Source: an uncultured bacterium (GTDB lineage: Bacteria > Verrucomicrobiota > Lentisphaeria > Victivallales > UBA1829). From it: a stretch of DNA of 60,591 nt. The stretch covers positions 1 through 60,591 of the forward strand of contig CASERY010000118.1 in assembly GCA_949290385.1 (NCBI GenBank). The letters run 5' to 3'. The translations under genes and the position numbers were made by a program. Positions 29,640 through 40,459 of this stretch are shown piece after piece (the stretch's first letter is position 1; every line of letters begins with the position of its first letter). The notes beneath the pieces are model-generated. The model did not search any database. It saw only the letters and a program-made list of their open reading frames with translations, and was not told the origin of the DNA.

Positions 29640-30638
29640 TTAGAGTGACGGGTAAACGGGCAAATTGTGTGATTGCTGTTGACTGTTTTGTGCCTGTGAA
29701 TGTGCCGGCATGGAAAACATTTCTTCCGGCAGAAATCTCAGAGCGATAATGTTCCAGCGAAGTTCCTCCTGAATTTTTCTCTGAATCCATTGCCGGAGTT
29801 TTTCCTTTTTCAGGGATGCGATGCGGCGAATTTCATCCATGCTGCACCGAAACAGAATGGCTTCAGGCTGCCGGACGGATATTTCTTTCAAGTTTTTTTC
29901 TGCACGGAAATAGCGGTTTCTGGCAAGCTGATTGCGTATCAGCAGAAAAGCCGGATAGATCAGTACCAGAATGAAAAAAGGCCAGAGCGGCAGCTGAAGA
30001 AATTGAAAAGAAATAAGAAATTCCATGATGAGAAGCAGTATAACCGGCTATAGAAATAGAAGGGCATCAAGTTCGGTTCTGAAACAGTTTCCCATGTATC
30101 TGCGGAGAGCACTCTTGGCTGTGGCATAAGCAAAATGCTCTTCCAGTTCACAGTCCTGGAACACACTTCTGGCTGCGTGGCAGAGTTCATGTGCCAGAAG
30201 TTCATCCCGGTCGTACAGGAACCAGTGCCGCTTGTTTTTAAAACCTTTCCGAATAAAAAAGAGTTGCAGACCTTTGTCGTCAGTAACAGTGCATCCGCCC
30301 CAGAGCATGCCGAGTCCTTTGGTAAGGAAAAATCCTGGAACCCAATTGATTGTGAATCCATACAGTTTTTCAGTCACAAGAGCTGCTTCCTGAATAATTT
30401 CAGGAGTGATTGGTGTCCCGCGTCCGACTGGGAAACCTGCAGCCTCAGACAAATTTTTCCCATTCTGAATTTTTTGAAGAAGGTGCCGGTATCCAGCCGC
30501 TTCATTAAGAAGACGTTTTTTGTATTCATCCAGATTTTCCCCGGGGGCGAAAAAGAGTCCTTGCCTGTCCATATTGCAGAGCAGATCGGTCCGGCTTGTC
30601 TGTAGGGATTCAATTTCTTTGGCAGATGGAAAACTCAT
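29640..30638 (-). CDS. Zinc metalloprotease-like membrane protein with in-frame UAG
   Basis: The protein has 332 residues when TAG 30048 (codon 197) is sense. Residues 150-154 are HELCH, a zincin HExxH motif, with a possible third ligand Glu in EEHFAY. TAG follows LDALLFL and precedes PVILLLIMEFL. Next come two hydrophobic segments (LPLWPFFILVLIYPAFLLI) and a basic helical C-terminus. The join makes an inner-membrane protein with its protease domain ahead of the membrane anchor. Conventionally read, the second part would be a separate small gene lacking a ribosome site. It forms an operon with Nif3 (18-base gap). The substrate is unknown. Confidence 0.72.
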
Positions 30639-30922
30639 GGATACTCCTTGGTTGAATAAAGATTGTCTGTTTTTCTCTGTTTTTCAAGGGGAATTTGTGG
30701 CAAAAATGCCGAAATGGACGTATATTCACAAAGATTACGGAATGAAACGGGTCTGTTTTTTTGCAATTTAAGAAAAATGAAGATCCGACAGTCCGTGAAA
30801 ACTTGAAAATAACAACCGCCTGAATTGAGACGATTCCGTTTGCTGCTGTTCCGGCTTTTTCAGGCGAAAAACACCTTTATCCCATAGCTTAACTTAATAT
30901 CCTTACTGATACAGGAGATTTC

Positions 30923-32458
30923 ATGAAGCCAAAAAATTTTGATCTCAGTAATCCGAACTGGAAGCAGGAACTTCCCGTGCCGGTGTATGATGAACATCCG
31001 GAATACATTGATTTTTACTGGGTAGCCTGGAAACTTGCGCATGACCACATCATGCCGATTGAGGGGATGCCCCAGACTCCGTATATGGATGAAGGATTTG
31101 TCAATACGGATATCTGGATCTGGGATACTTGTTTCATGCTGTTTTTCTGCAAATATGCGCCGAATATCTTTCCAGGGGTGGAATCGCTGAACAATTTCTA
31201 TCAGCCTCTGTATGACGGAGTTCCTCTGCCGATGGTTATCTGCAATGCCCCGGAAGACTGGATTGGATTCAAGCATGGAGAACTGACTCAGCTGTATATT
31301 CACATTTCGGACAATCCTCCGTTGTTTGCCTGGGCGGAATATTCGTACGCTCTGATGACCGGAGACCGGGAACATTTAAAAGATCTTCTGCTGAAAAAAC
31401 AGTATCTTCAGAAACATTTTGCTTTTCTTGAAAATCTGAAGGAACCGGGTTTTAAAGGAAAATATATTCGCAATGTCAGCTGCCTTGTTAAGCAGGAGAA
31501 CGGCTATTTCTGGGAAGGCGGACGGAGCGGCATGGACAATACTCCCCGCGGAAGAACAGGTGTTCATGCGGAAGCAGAACGCCCTAACAATCCCAGAATG
31601 CTCTGGGTGGATGCCATTGCTCAACAGGGACTTGTCGCTTTGTGTATTGCAAAGATAGCCAGACTCATTGGGCAGAAGGAAATGGCCGAAGAATGGATGG
31701 AAACCTATGCCAGAATCCGGGATAAGGTCAACCGCTATTACTGGGACGACAAGGACGGAATGTATTATGATGTGAATGTGGATACCATGGATTTCATGAA
31801 ATGTCTTACTCCTGCATCGTTCTGGCCTGTCCTGGCGGAAATGGCTTCCCCGGAACAAGTTTCCAGAATGTGCGACAAGCTTAGAGATCCTGAAAAACTG
31901 GGAGGGGCAGTTCCTTGGGTTACGTTGTCCAGGGACGATCCGGATTTCAATGGAGAAACCGGAAATTACTGGCGTGGATCTGTTTGGCTTCCAACAGCAT
32001 ATATGGGAATTAAGGGGCTTGAGAATTACGGAGAGTTCAAGCTGGCGCATGATACTGCCTGCAGGATTCTGGCACATATGGTGAAAACATATCAGGAATA
32101 TGAACCGCATACAGTCTGGGAGTGCTACAACCCGAATAAGCCGCTTCCTGCACAGCATCTGAAGAATCGTGTGAGACCGGATTTCTGTGGATGGTCGGCA
32201 CTGGGCCCTCTGGCTCTGTTCCTGGAAAATGTCATCGGCATTTATAAAGCGGATGCATTTGATAACCGTGTTTTCTGGGTTTTACCGGAAAAAATTCAGG
32301 GAAAAATTGGAATTCGAAACTACAGTTTCGGTGATACGGTGACAGATTTGATTGTGGAAAATGGAAAACTTTTTACGGTGTCAAATCTTCCCTATACGCT
32401 TGAAATTAAAGGAAAATCTATTTCTGTTCCGGCGGGGAAACAGGAGATAGATCTGTAA
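30923..32458 (+). CDS. Trehalase/GH63-like glycosidase (MGH1-type)
   Basis: The 511-residue protein is an (alpha/alpha)6-barrel glycosidase of the trehalase/GH63 group. Typical blocks are WIWDTCFMLFFCKYA, FYQPLYDG, ARIRDKVNRYYWDD and YWRGSVWLPTAYMG. Such enzymes invert an alpha-glucosidic bond, for example in mannosyl- or glucosylglycerate, but the substrate cannot be fixed here. No signal peptide is present. ACAGGAG precedes the ATG. It ends in TAA and stands alone, 68 bases before MurC. Confidence 0.8.
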   Translation: MKPKNFDLSNPNWKQELPVPVYDEHPEYIDFYWVAWKLAHDHIMPIEGMPQTPYMDEGFVNTDIWIWDTCFMLFFCKYAPNIFPGVESLNNFYQPLYDGVPLPMVICNAPEDWIGFKHGELTQLYIHISDNPPLFAWAEYSYALMTGDREHLKDLLLKKQYLQKHFAFLENLKEPGFKGKYIRNVSCLVKQENGYFWEGGRSGMDNTPRGRTGVHAEAERPNNPRMLWVDAIAQQGLVALCIAKIARLIGQKEMAEEWMETYARIRDKVNRYYWDDKDGMYYDVNVDTMDFMKCLTPASFWPVLAEMASPEQVSRMCDKLRDPEKLGGAVPWVTLSRDDPDFNGETGNYWRGSVWLPTAYMGIKGLENYGEFKLAHDTACRILAHMVKTYQEYEPHTVWECYNPNKPLPAQHLKNRVRPDFCGWSALGPLALFLENVIGIYKADAFDNRVFWVLPEKIQGKIGIRNYSFGDTVTDLIVENGKLFTVSNLPYTLEIKGKSISVPAGKQEIDL

Positions 32459-32526
32459 AGACAGTCCTGATGTGACGCTGTTGTATAGCAGAGTGGCTTC
32501 TGGTTTCAACAAGAGAGTCTGTTTTT

Positions 32527-33951
32527 ATGGAATATCCTTTCAATCTCAATGATTACCGAGGAGATGCCGGGTTTGTGCATTTTATCGGATGCGGAGGAGT
32601 GGGTACCGGACCTTTGATGCGGATTTTTCATCACTGCGGATTTCGTGTCAGCGGTTCGGATCTGGAGGAGAACCTTCAGACACGTCTTCTGCGTTCCGAG
32701 GGAATGCGTGTGGAAATTGGCCACTGTGCTTCAAATCTTCCGCCGGAGGATGGATCCGCACTGCTGGTGATTTATTCCTCTGCCGCAGGCGAGAATAATC
32801 CGGAACTGGTGGAGGGGCGGCGACGTGGAGCTTTGTGTCTCCGCCGAGGCGAGGCGCTGGGAGTTATGTCGCATATTTTCCGCCGGGTGATTTCCGTAAG
32901 CGGATCCCATGGAAAAACCTCTGTCAGTGCCATGATAGCCTATTGTCTGAAAGAAGCCTCCTGGAATCCAGGTTTTCTGATTGGAGGCATGGTGACGGAC
33001 TGGCCGCTGAATGGAGAGTGCGGCTCCGGAGATTTATTCGTGACGGAAGTCGATGAGAGTGACGGAACCCATGCCTGCACAGATTCATTTCTGGCGGTAG
33101 TGCCCAATGTAGAGGACGACCATGCCTGGAGTGTGGGAGGCACGGAAAAGCTGTACGAAAATTTCAGGCGTTATGCCTTTAAAGCACAGCATCTGATTTA
33201 TGTGGGAGGGGAAATCCCGGACCGTATTTTTGCGGATCATCCTTCAGCTGTTCGTTTAGATCCGGATCCGGAGAACAATATTTTTTCCCGTCTCTTTCCT
33301 CAGAAAATGAATTTCCGCTGGGGGGGCTTTCAGAAACGCAATGCGGTAACAGCTTTGGCGGCCCTGAAAGCCGTCGGCATGGAGGAAGATGAGGCCGTTC
33401 GTGTTTTAAGCAGATTCCCGGGCGTGGAACGGAGAATGTCTGTTCGTTATGAGTCCAAGTTTGTCCGCGTGATCGAGGATTATGCGCATCATCCGACGGA
33501 ATTGAAAGCAAGTCTGGAGGCTCTTCATCAGACCAATCCGGGACGTCGTCTTCTTGCAGTATTCCAGCCGCACCGCTATGCACGTCTGGATCGGTATTTC
33601 GATGAATTTGCAGAGATTCTGCAACGTGCCGACCGGGTCTTTATAACCCCTGTTTTTGCCGCTTGGACACAAAGTGGTCCCAGAGATGGTCGCAGTCTTG
33701 CGGAAGCTGTCGGCCAGAAGGCCGTTTACCTGGATCAGGAAAACTGGGCCGACAGATCTCGTGAAATCGCTATGGAAATTATTCCAGGAGATACAATTGC
33801 TGTGATAGGCGCCGGGGATTTAAAAGATTTGATTCCATTTTTATGCCGGGATATTATGGAAAAAGAAAAATCTTTTGATAGTTGTTTCACTCATAAAAAT
33901 GGATCTCAGATCGTTTTAGAAAATATAGCGAAGCATCACAGAAAATTATAA
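32527..33951 (+). CDS. murC: UDP-N-acetylmuramate--L-alanine ligase
   Basis: MurC adds L-alanine to UDP-MurNAc in the cytoplasmic part of peptidoglycan synthesis. The 474-residue protein shows the N-terminal FIGCGGVGTGPL nucleotide site, the ATP P-loop GSHGKTS at residues 126-132, EDYAHHPTE and FQPHRYAR. The C-terminal 25 residues extend beyond the family core. The related ligase Mpl shares these motifs, but length and the HHPTE context fit MurC. It is not surrounded by other cell-wall genes, unlike the usual dcw cluster. It stops in TAA. Confidence 0.85.
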   Translation: MEYPFNLNDYRGDAGFVHFIGCGGVGTGPLMRIFHHCGFRVSGSDLEENLQTRLLRSEGMRVEIGHCASNLPPEDGSALLVIYSSAAGENNPELVEGRRRGALCLRRGEALGVMSHIFRRVISVSGSHGKTSVSAMIAYCLKEASWNPGFLIGGMVTDWPLNGECGSGDLFVTEVDESDGTHACTDSFLAVVPNVEDDHAWSVGGTEKLYENFRRYAFKAQHLIYVGGEIPDRIFADHPSAVRLDPDPENNIFSRLFPQKMNFRWGGFQKRNAVTALAALKAVGMEEDEAVRVLSRFPGVERRMSVRYESKFVRVIEDYAHHPTELKASLEALHQTNPGRRLLAVFQPHRYARLDRYFDEFAEILQRADRVFITPVFAAWTQSGPRDGRSLAEAVGQKAVYLDQENWADRSREIAMEIIPGDTIAVIGAGDLKDLIPFLCRDIMEKEKSFDSCFTHKNGSQIVLENIAKHHRKL

Positions 33952-34385
33952 AAACAGCAAAGCAGTCAAGATACGAACGCCGGGATTCTGGGAAAGTCCG
34001 AATAACGGAGTTTAGCATATCGAATCATGATGCAAGCATAAGATAAGAAGCGATATACTGCAGACTGTATTCGGGTACAGATTCCGGATCGGTTGTCTGA
34101 AAAAGAAAACTCCTGGCAGGGTGAAAATCTTTTTTCGAAGAGTTTTTCCTTTTTGAAAGTCTGAAAACAATGAGAGGGGGATTAAAAATACGTTTCCCGG
34201 AAGAAAAAAGAGGCTTGAATTTTTCTGGATACAGGTTACTTTTTTGGGGGCGAAACAAAAAAACACTGTCCGATATTTGAACATGGTTTTCGATAGAGAC
34301 CGGAATATCGGAAAGAGTGTTTCGTTTTTTCAGCGTGAAGCTGAATTTGCAGTTAAAGTTCAAGAAAAACAGAAAGGATTGAGTC
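33952..34385. other. Intergenic stretch before the monooxygenase-fold gene
   Basis: No supported gene or strong hairpin is seen in about 430 bases. Confidence 0.45.
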
Positions 34386-34676
34386 ATGGTTAAAGTTACT
34401 GCCGTATTTGAAGTCAAAAAAGAGTATCTTGACAAGATTGAAGCGATTCTTATTCCTCTTATTGAAGGATCCCGGAAAGATGCCGGAAACATTTCTTACG
34501 ACTGCTACATGGTGGAAGGCCAGCCCGGAAAATTCATGTTTCAGGAATGCTGGGAAAACCAGGCACTGCTGGATTCTCATATGAAACAGCCGCATTTTAC
34601 CGCTTTTGGAAAAGCTACAGAAGGAATGCTGACCAAGCCTATGGATATCTTTGTGCTGGGTAAAAGCGTTCATTGA
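34386..34676 (+). CDS. ABM-domain protein (YgiN-like quinol monooxygenase fold)
   Basis: The 96-residue protein is a single antibiotic-biosynthesis-monooxygenase domain, a dimeric ferredoxin-like barrel. It shows VTAVFEVKKEYLDKIEAIL at the start, the SYDCYMVEGQPGKFMFQECW strand pair and HMKQPHF. Members oxidise quinols or handle small aromatics; the actual substrate is unknown. AAAGGATT precedes the ATG and it ends in TGA. Confidence 0.85.
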   Translation: MVKVTAVFEVKKEYLDKIEAILIPLIEGSRKDAGNISYDCYMVEGQPGKFMFQECWENQALLDSHMKQPHFTAFGKATEGMLTKPMDIFVLGKSVH

Positions 34677-34922
34677 TTGATGTTTTGCAGACGGCATGTC
34701 TGCACGAACCGGCGGGATTTTTCAAAGGGTGCTTTTCCGATTTTTGTCTGGAAAAAAGAAGGCATTTCGCGGGAAATCCCGTTGATTTTTTCCGTAGGAA
34801 GATGTACAGTAAAGATTTGGCCGGATACTGCGATGAAAAGACATTGTCAGTGAGCATTCGTAACTGAAGCATGCCCGCAGACGCAAAGTTAAAATGGATC
34901 CGTATTAGAAACAGGAGAGAAA

Positions 34923-36200
34923 ATGCAGAAAAATTATACCAGTCTTTCACGCGAGCAGCTTCTTGCTTGCAAAGGTGCTCTGGAAGAAGAATACCAGGGA
35001 TATGTGAAGAAGAATCTGAAGCTGGATATGTCCAGGGGAAAACCTGCCGGGACTCAGCTGGATCTGACCAACGGCATTCTTTTCACTCTCTCCAATTACA
35101 TTACGGAAGACGGCATAGACGCGCGCAACTATGGCGGCCTTGACGGAATTCCGGAAGCCAAGCGTCTTTTTTCAGAGCTGCTGAATATTCCGAAAGAAAG
35201 AATTATTATCGGAGGCAATTCCAGCTTGAACTTGATGTACGATGCTATTGTGCGTTTTGAGCTCTTTGGAACTGGTGGACATACTCCGTGGTGCAAGCTG
35301 GATCATGTGAAATTCCTCTGCCCGAGTCCCGGCTATGACCGGCATTTTGCCATCTGCGAGGATATGGGAATTGAAATGATCACCATCCCGATGAAAGAGG
35401 ATGGCCCGGATATGGATATGGTGGAAAAACTTGCAGCGGAAGATGCTTCTGTCAAAGGCATCTGGTGCGTGCCGCTGTATTCGAATCCGCAAGGCATCTG
35501 CTACAGCGATGAAGTGGTGGACCGTCTGGCTTCCATGAAAACGGCTGCGCCGGATTTCAGAATTATGTGGGACAATGCTTATGGCGTCCATCACATTTAT
35601 GAACAAAAATCGGTGAAGGATATTTTCAAGGCCTGTGATGCAGCCGGAAATCCGGATCGTCCGTTTTACTTTTTCTCAACATCCAAGATTACGTTCCCTG
35701 GCGCGGGCGTGGCGCTTGTGGCTTCCAGTCCTGCCAATGTGGCTGAAATCAAGAAGCATATGGGCGTGCAGACCATTGGCCATGACAAACTTAACCAGCT
35801 TCGGACGGTGAACTATCTGAAGAATGCAGAAGGTGTTCGTGAGCACATGGCCAAGCTTGCGGCTGAACTGCGTCCGAAATTTGATGTGGTGCTTCAGACG
35901 CTGGAGAGAGAGCTGGGAGGTACAGGTCTTGCTTCCTGGACCAATCCCAAAGGGGGTTATTTTGTAGCGATTGACACGCTGAATGGCTGTGCCAAGGCTA
36001 CTGTTGCATTGGCAAAAAATGCAGGAGTAACTCTGACCGGAGCGGGTGCTACATTCCCTTATAAGAAAGATCCTCAGGACCGGAATATACGGATTGCTCC
36101 GACGTATCCAACTTATGAAGAGCTGAAAACTGCCATTGAGTTGTTCTGTGTCTGTGTGAAGCTCGCAGGTGTGAACAAGCTCCTGGAGGAAAAGGCCTGA
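34923..36200 (+). CDS. aspT: Aspartate aminotransferase, AspT (type Ic) subgroup
   Basis: The 425-residue PLP enzyme closely resembles the actinobacterial AspT subgroup. Shared blocks include NLKLDMSRGKP, RNYGGLDGI, CPSPGYDRHF, MNEDGPDMD-like MKEDGPDMDMV, VWDNAYG-like MWDNAYGVHH and the PLP lysine in STSKITFPGAG. It interconverts aspartate and 2-oxoglutarate with oxaloacetate and glutamate. Its length matches the subgroup. ACAGGAGAG precedes the ATG. It ends in TGA and is followed by a strong terminator. Confidence 0.88.
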   Translation: MQKNYTSLSREQLLACKGALEEEYQGYVKKNLKLDMSRGKPAGTQLDLTNGILFTLSNYITEDGIDARNYGGLDGIPEAKRLFSELLNIPKERIIIGGNSSLNLMYDAIVRFELFGTGGHTPWCKLDHVKFLCPSPGYDRHFAICEDMGIEMITIPMKEDGPDMDMVEKLAAEDASVKGIWCVPLYSNPQGICYSDEVVDRLASMKTAAPDFRIMWDNAYGVHHIYEQKSVKDIFKACDAAGNPDRPFYFFSTSKITFPGAGVALVASSPANVAEIKKHMGVQTIGHDKLNQLRTVNYLKNAEGVREHMAKLAAELRPKFDVVLQTLERELGGTGLASWTNPKGGYFVAIDTLNGCAKATVALAKNAGVTLTGAGATFPYKKDPQDRNIRIAPTYPTYEELKTAIELFCVCVKLAGVNKLLEEKA

Positions 36201-36307
36201 TAAGCTCTATTTGAAAAAACAGCTCATCAGTCGTTCTCTGAGATAGAGAGAAGGACTGACTATCGGCTCAGAGTCTTTTCTCTTCAGATTTAAAAAATCT
36301 GCTTTTG

Positions 36308-36357
36308 ACTGGTTTTCTTTCCTCGTGAAAGCGGGGTGAAGGAAACCAGTTTTTTTT
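36308..36357 (+). terminator. Terminator of the aminotransferase gene
   Basis: ACTGGTTTTC pairs with GGAAACCAGT and is followed by eight T residues. Confidence 0.8.
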
Positions 36358-36371
36358 CATCCCATGTCCGT

Positions 36372-36412
36372 AAAAAAACACACGTCTTTCTATACAGAAT
36401 GAAGACGTGTGT
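36372..36412 (-). terminator. Terminator of the glycosidase-like gene
   Basis: ACACACGTCTT and AAGACGTGTGT form a perfect 11-bp stem. An A-run at 36372-36378 gives a U-run in minus-strand RNA, suiting the gene that ends at 36469. Confidence 0.78.
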
Positions 36413-36468
36413 TTGAATTTCAGAAGATCTGAATAATGAGTTTTGTAGAGAAAAAATATTGCTCTATT

Positions 36469-38424
36469 TCAGATCTTGAACTCTACTGTAGCAAGTTCCA
36501 GCGGAGGAACGGTAACGGTTCCTGTAATGACTTTCCCATGAATCCGGACAGTCCAGTCACCGGTTTGTTCCAGATTGGTCAGATTGGCCAGAAGTCCCAG
36601 TGCTTTGCTGCCTTTCCAGTAGAGGGACATGCCGACTTCCCGGCTGCCTGTCCAGGTAATGCCTTCTCCAGGTGCGGAATGGCGGGTATAATGTGTCAGG
36701 GAGTTCAGCAACTTTTTATGGCTGTCATAAAAATCCAGAACGGCAGAATCATCTGAACAAAGTGTTGCATGGTGCAACAGTGCCGCCAGCGCCAGAGCGC
36801 GGAGCGTTTCCCCGGAAGCATTGGGGATCATGACACAGATGGAACGTGGTGCAATATTCAGAAAATGCACATGAGGCGTAAACATTTCCGGGAAGATTTC
36901 CGAATATTCGCTTTCCTCTGTAAGGACCATATTGGCCATGTTTTCCTAGGCGAAATTGGGAACATTGGTCAGATGAAGATAGAGTTTTCCTGCATCCCCG
37001 GCTTTTTTCCTGCTCCATTCCAGCAGATCCAGCAGTTTATCATTGTCCCAGTGCCGTTTGCCGCCGTTATGGGCGGGATTGATGCATTCGAGACCCATGC
37101 ACCAGTCGTAGTACAGGCCCTTGAACGCATGATGGTTGAGGGCCTTTTCAATGGTGGATCTGCGTGTTTTGTACCAGTCGCTTTCGAGGCACATCTGCAT
37201 GCCGAAGAGGCTTGTTCCAAAGAAGTTTTCCATGAGTTTCTCATGGGGAATAACCTGCCTTGCAAACCGTTCTGCATCTTTCTTGAACCCGGCAGTGTCA
37301 GGATGGTATTCCTTGACAGAAAAATAGGGAACCACTGCAATGTCCGCCTTTTCTGCGGCCTGAAGGGCCTGGTCCATCTTTTTCATTTCCTCTGCGGGGT
37401 AGGGCGGATAATCGGTATCTCGCCAAAAGATTCCGTTGCCGTATAAATCGCCGTCGTTATGAAGACGGAGCATTCCCACATGCTTATGTTTGAGTTCCTT
37501 CAGCCAAGCGTAATCCGGCCATCGGGTTTCAAATCCGGGACGCAGAAATGTTGATGCGATTTCCAGCGGAACGATATTCTTCCGGACGTAAGGCAGAGCA
37601 AGTCGATAGGTGAACTTGTGACTTCCTTTGGGGATAATATTGCCTGCACGGGGTGAATCAAGGGGAGAAAAGACAACTTCATATGCGTTGATTTTCACGG
37701 CTTCGCAGACGGATCCCTGCTGAAGACCCGGAACCTCTGTTCCAAGACCGTCCCAGGCTCCAAGATCGTCCCCCATAGACATTTCGATTCCTTCCACACC
37801 TGTCTGGATGAGCATTACAGACAGAGGTAGGAATCGGGAACGATAGGCAGGAAGGTCACTTCTGGATTTCCCGTGTTTCAGTTCAACCCACTGGCAGGGA
37901 TTCTGCAGTTCCACGGCCCAGCTGGATTCGGCACAGGGACGGACTGCAAGCTGATTCATATCATTGCGGATATCCAGTGTACCGATTCGTACGTGGCCGA
38001 TGTCCAGATCCTGTGCGAACTGCAGTTCCACGCAGTGTTCAGCAGCACCGGATGCACGGTACAGGACAGAATGCAGAACTTTGACATCTTGGAGTATTTC
38101 TCCCTTTTCATCTGCCAGACCGGAGGAGAAGTCCAGTCGGACAGTATCGTTTTTCCGGGAGATTTTAATTTCTCCATCGGTATGTGCATAAATCGTTTCG
38201 TAATAGTGGTATTGCCTCCATCCCCCGCGCACCCAGGGACAGACTGCCGTGGACTGGGGGCGGACCAGCAGATTTTTCCCGCTTCCGTTTTTTACAGAGG
38301 CTGCGCAGAGTTCACCGCCGTGCGCAGAATCGTGGATCCACTGAACAAAATCATTTTCTACAATGACTTGTCCACCCTTCCGGGATACCTGCAGGGCAGG
38401 TGTTTCACTGATGAATTCTGTCAT
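36469..38424 (-). CDS. Large glycosidase-like protein with in-frame UAG
   Basis: The protein has 651 residues when TAG 36946 (codon 493) is sense. I do not recognise a named family. An N-terminal beta-sandwich region is followed by a likely barrel with LRLHNDGDLYG, AVVPYFSVKEYHP and LYYDWCMGLEC, which resembles alpha-galactosidase-like or DUF6259-like glycosidases with a possible catalytic Asp in YYDW. TAG lies between LTNVPNFA and ENMANMVLTEES. The part after it continues with barrel-end and C-terminal beta-domain sequence (GITWTGSREVGMSLYW) up to TGA. AAGGAAAC precedes the ATG. No signal peptide is seen. Confidence 0.7.
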
Positions 38425-38988
38425 GTATGTTTCCTTTAAGACTTCTTTTTTCTCCTGGATTTACACAGAAGAAAGTTTTTTGCAATTTTTCCATTTTAAT
38501 GAAATCGCTTTCCCAATCCGGGCGGGAAAACGAGCAGATGTTACGGTTTTAGTACTATGATATTTTCCTGATGAATTTCAAATAGTTCGTTTTGAGAAAA
38601 GCTGAATTTCCTTTTTGGGGGAAATTCAATAAAATCTATATAAATGAATATGAACTTGCAGAAAAACATGAGACAGTCCTGATCCTTTCATCTGAAAGGA
38701 TTTTGCTGCAATGTTTGCTGCTCATTAAAAAACAGATTTTGCAAGTGCTTTATTCCGGACGGCCTACCCCTTTGTTATAGAATAGAGAAGAAGCAACACC
38801 CTGAAAAGTTTGGTTTGCTGTCTTGTTTTTTGCCGGACTATCTGTCTGTTCTGTCCTTCTGTCCCGTTATCCATCAACTCATGGTATGAAAAAGGACGAA
38901 ATAGGGCTATCCTGTTCCTATGTCTTTTTCTCCGGATGGAGTCCGGAAAAACAAACAGAGAAACTGGATAAAAATTTTCCCGGGATAC

Positions 38989-39018
38989 GAAAAGTCCCTT
39001 TCCGGAAGGGAAAGGGAC
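38989..39018 (-). terminator. Terminator of the threonine synthase gene
   Basis: GTCCCTTTCC and GGAAAGGGAC form a perfect 10-bp stem with a five-base loop, followed on the minus strand by TTTTCG. Confidence 0.65.
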
Positions 39019-39061
39019 ACAGACTTCAAGATTTCGGAAAAAGAAAAATTCTTCTCCTGAT

Positions 39062-39150
39062 CCGGAATTCAATGCATTCGTTTGCACAAACAACATTTCC
39101 CATCGTGAATACAAAGGAAAAAGTCAAAAGCTGAACCCGGAATTCAATGC
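39062..39150. repeat. Short direct repeat CCGGAATTCAATGC, spacing 75
   Basis: A 14-base sequence occurs twice in the intergenic DNA just past the end of thrC. It resembles a shorter version of the other paired repeats in spacing only. Confidence 0.5.
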
Positions 39151-39166
39151 TTCTCCAAAAATGGCT

Positions 39167-40459
39167 TCAGCGGTGAAGAACAGCCTTGACAGCTTCCAGA
39201 GTCGGTTTGATCTGGATTGGCTTGTTGGCAAAGGTTCCTTTAATTCCGTAATGTTCCATCAGAGTATCCTGATGATAGCCAATGACTGCATCGGGATCTT
39301 TCAGAATATTGCCGGTGAGAATACCTACAACTTTTTCCGATTTTCCGATAATGCCTTTTTCCGCAAGCTTTTTAGCTCCTGCAAGGCTGCAGCAGGAGGC
39401 AGGTTCCGCACCGATTCCAGCAGCATCAAGCTTGGCTTTGGCATCCATGATTTCCTGTTCCGTAACCTCTTCAACGGTGCCTCCGCTCCACTCGACAGCC
39501 CGCAGAGATTTTTCCCAGGATACCGGATTGCCAATCTTGATGGCAGTGGCAATGGTTTCCGGATTCTTGACTGCTTTAAATGGCGTATGCTGTGTCCACA
39601 TGGTATACAATGGGTTGGCTCCGGCAGCCTGAATAACGGCAATTTTCGGAATCTTGTTGATGATTCCAAGTTCATAAAGTTCCATCATGCCTTTTCCCAG
39701 GGCACTGCTGTTGCCAAGATTTCCGCCCGGAATGACAAACCAGTCAGGTACTTCCCAGTCCATCTGCTGGAGTGTTTCAATGCCGATGGCTTTCTGGCCT
39801 TCAATACGGAAGGGATTGATGGAATTCAGAAGATAGATCCCAAGTTCTTTGCAGACATCCTGAACCAGACTCATTGCATCATCGAAATTGCCTTCAATCT
39901 GGAGTGTGATGCCATTGTAAGCCAGAGCCTGGGCAAGTTTTCCGTAGGCAATTTTCCCTTCCGGAATGAATATGACAGCCTTCATTCCTGCTACAGCCGC
40001 ATAGGAGGCCATACTGGCGCTTGTGTTCCCGGTTGAAGCACAGGCCACATATTTGGCATTGAAAAGATTGGCTGCTGTTGTGCCGCAGGTCATACCACGG
40101 TCCTTGAAACTTCCGGTGGGATTTTCCCCTTCGTGCTTGAAGTACAGGTTGCTGAGGCCGGCCCAGGTACCGGCAGACATGGCCGGATAAAGTCTGGTAT
40201 TGCCTTCCTGACGCGTAACAACCATGGAATCAGGGACATCCAGAATAAGTTCACGGTATCTCCAGACTCCGGAGGCTTCAACGCCGCGTTTCAAGCCCCA
40301 GCGGCTGTCCCAGAGAGCTTTGAGCTCCTGACCGTCGACATGAGACAGATCTCTTTTTACGTCGAGAATACCGCCGCAGTCGCAATTGTAACGCAGTTCA
40401 CCGATGTCATAAGTTTTGTGGCATCTTACGCATTCCAGATAGGATTCAATTTTTTTCAT
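39167..40459 (-). CDS. thrC: Threonine synthase
   Basis: ThrC converts O-phosphohomoserine to threonine. The 430-residue protein begins with a zinc-ribbon-like segment (CVRCHKTYD...CDCGG) seen in one threonine synthase subgroup. The PLP lysine lies in NPTGSFKDRG, the phosphate loop in STGNTSASMA and the Gly-rich loop in PGGNLGNSS. It ends in TGA. The gene lies alone, 126 bases downstream of LptF on the same strand. Confidence 0.92.
   Translation of the reverse strand: MKKIESYLECVRCHKTYDIGELRYNCDCGGILDVKRDLSHVDGQELKALWDSRWGLKRGVEASGVWRYRELILDVPDSMVVTRQEGNTRLYPAMSAGTWAGLSNLYFKHEGENPTGSFKDRGMTCGTTAANLFNAKYVACASTGNTSASMASYAAVAGMKAVIFIPEGKIAYGKLAQALAYNGITLQIEGNFDDAMSLVQDVCKELGIYLLNSINPFRIEGQKAIGIETLQQMDWEVPDWFVIPGGNLGNSSALGKGMMELYELGIINKIPKIAVIQAAGANPLYTMWTQHTPFKAVKNPETIATAIKIGNPVSWEKSLRAVEWSGGTVEEVTEQEIMDAKAKLDAAGIGAEPASCCSLAGAKKLAEKGIIGKSEKVVGILTGNILKDPDAVIGYHQDTLMEHYGIKGTFANKPIQIKPTLEAVKAVLHR

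Larger units (their letters stand above)
38425..39166. other. Intergenic stretch between two minus-strand genes
   Basis: About 740 bases hold no supported gene. It contains the ThrC terminator and a short direct repeat (CCGGAATTCAATGC at 39062 and 39137, spacing 75). Confidence 0.5.
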
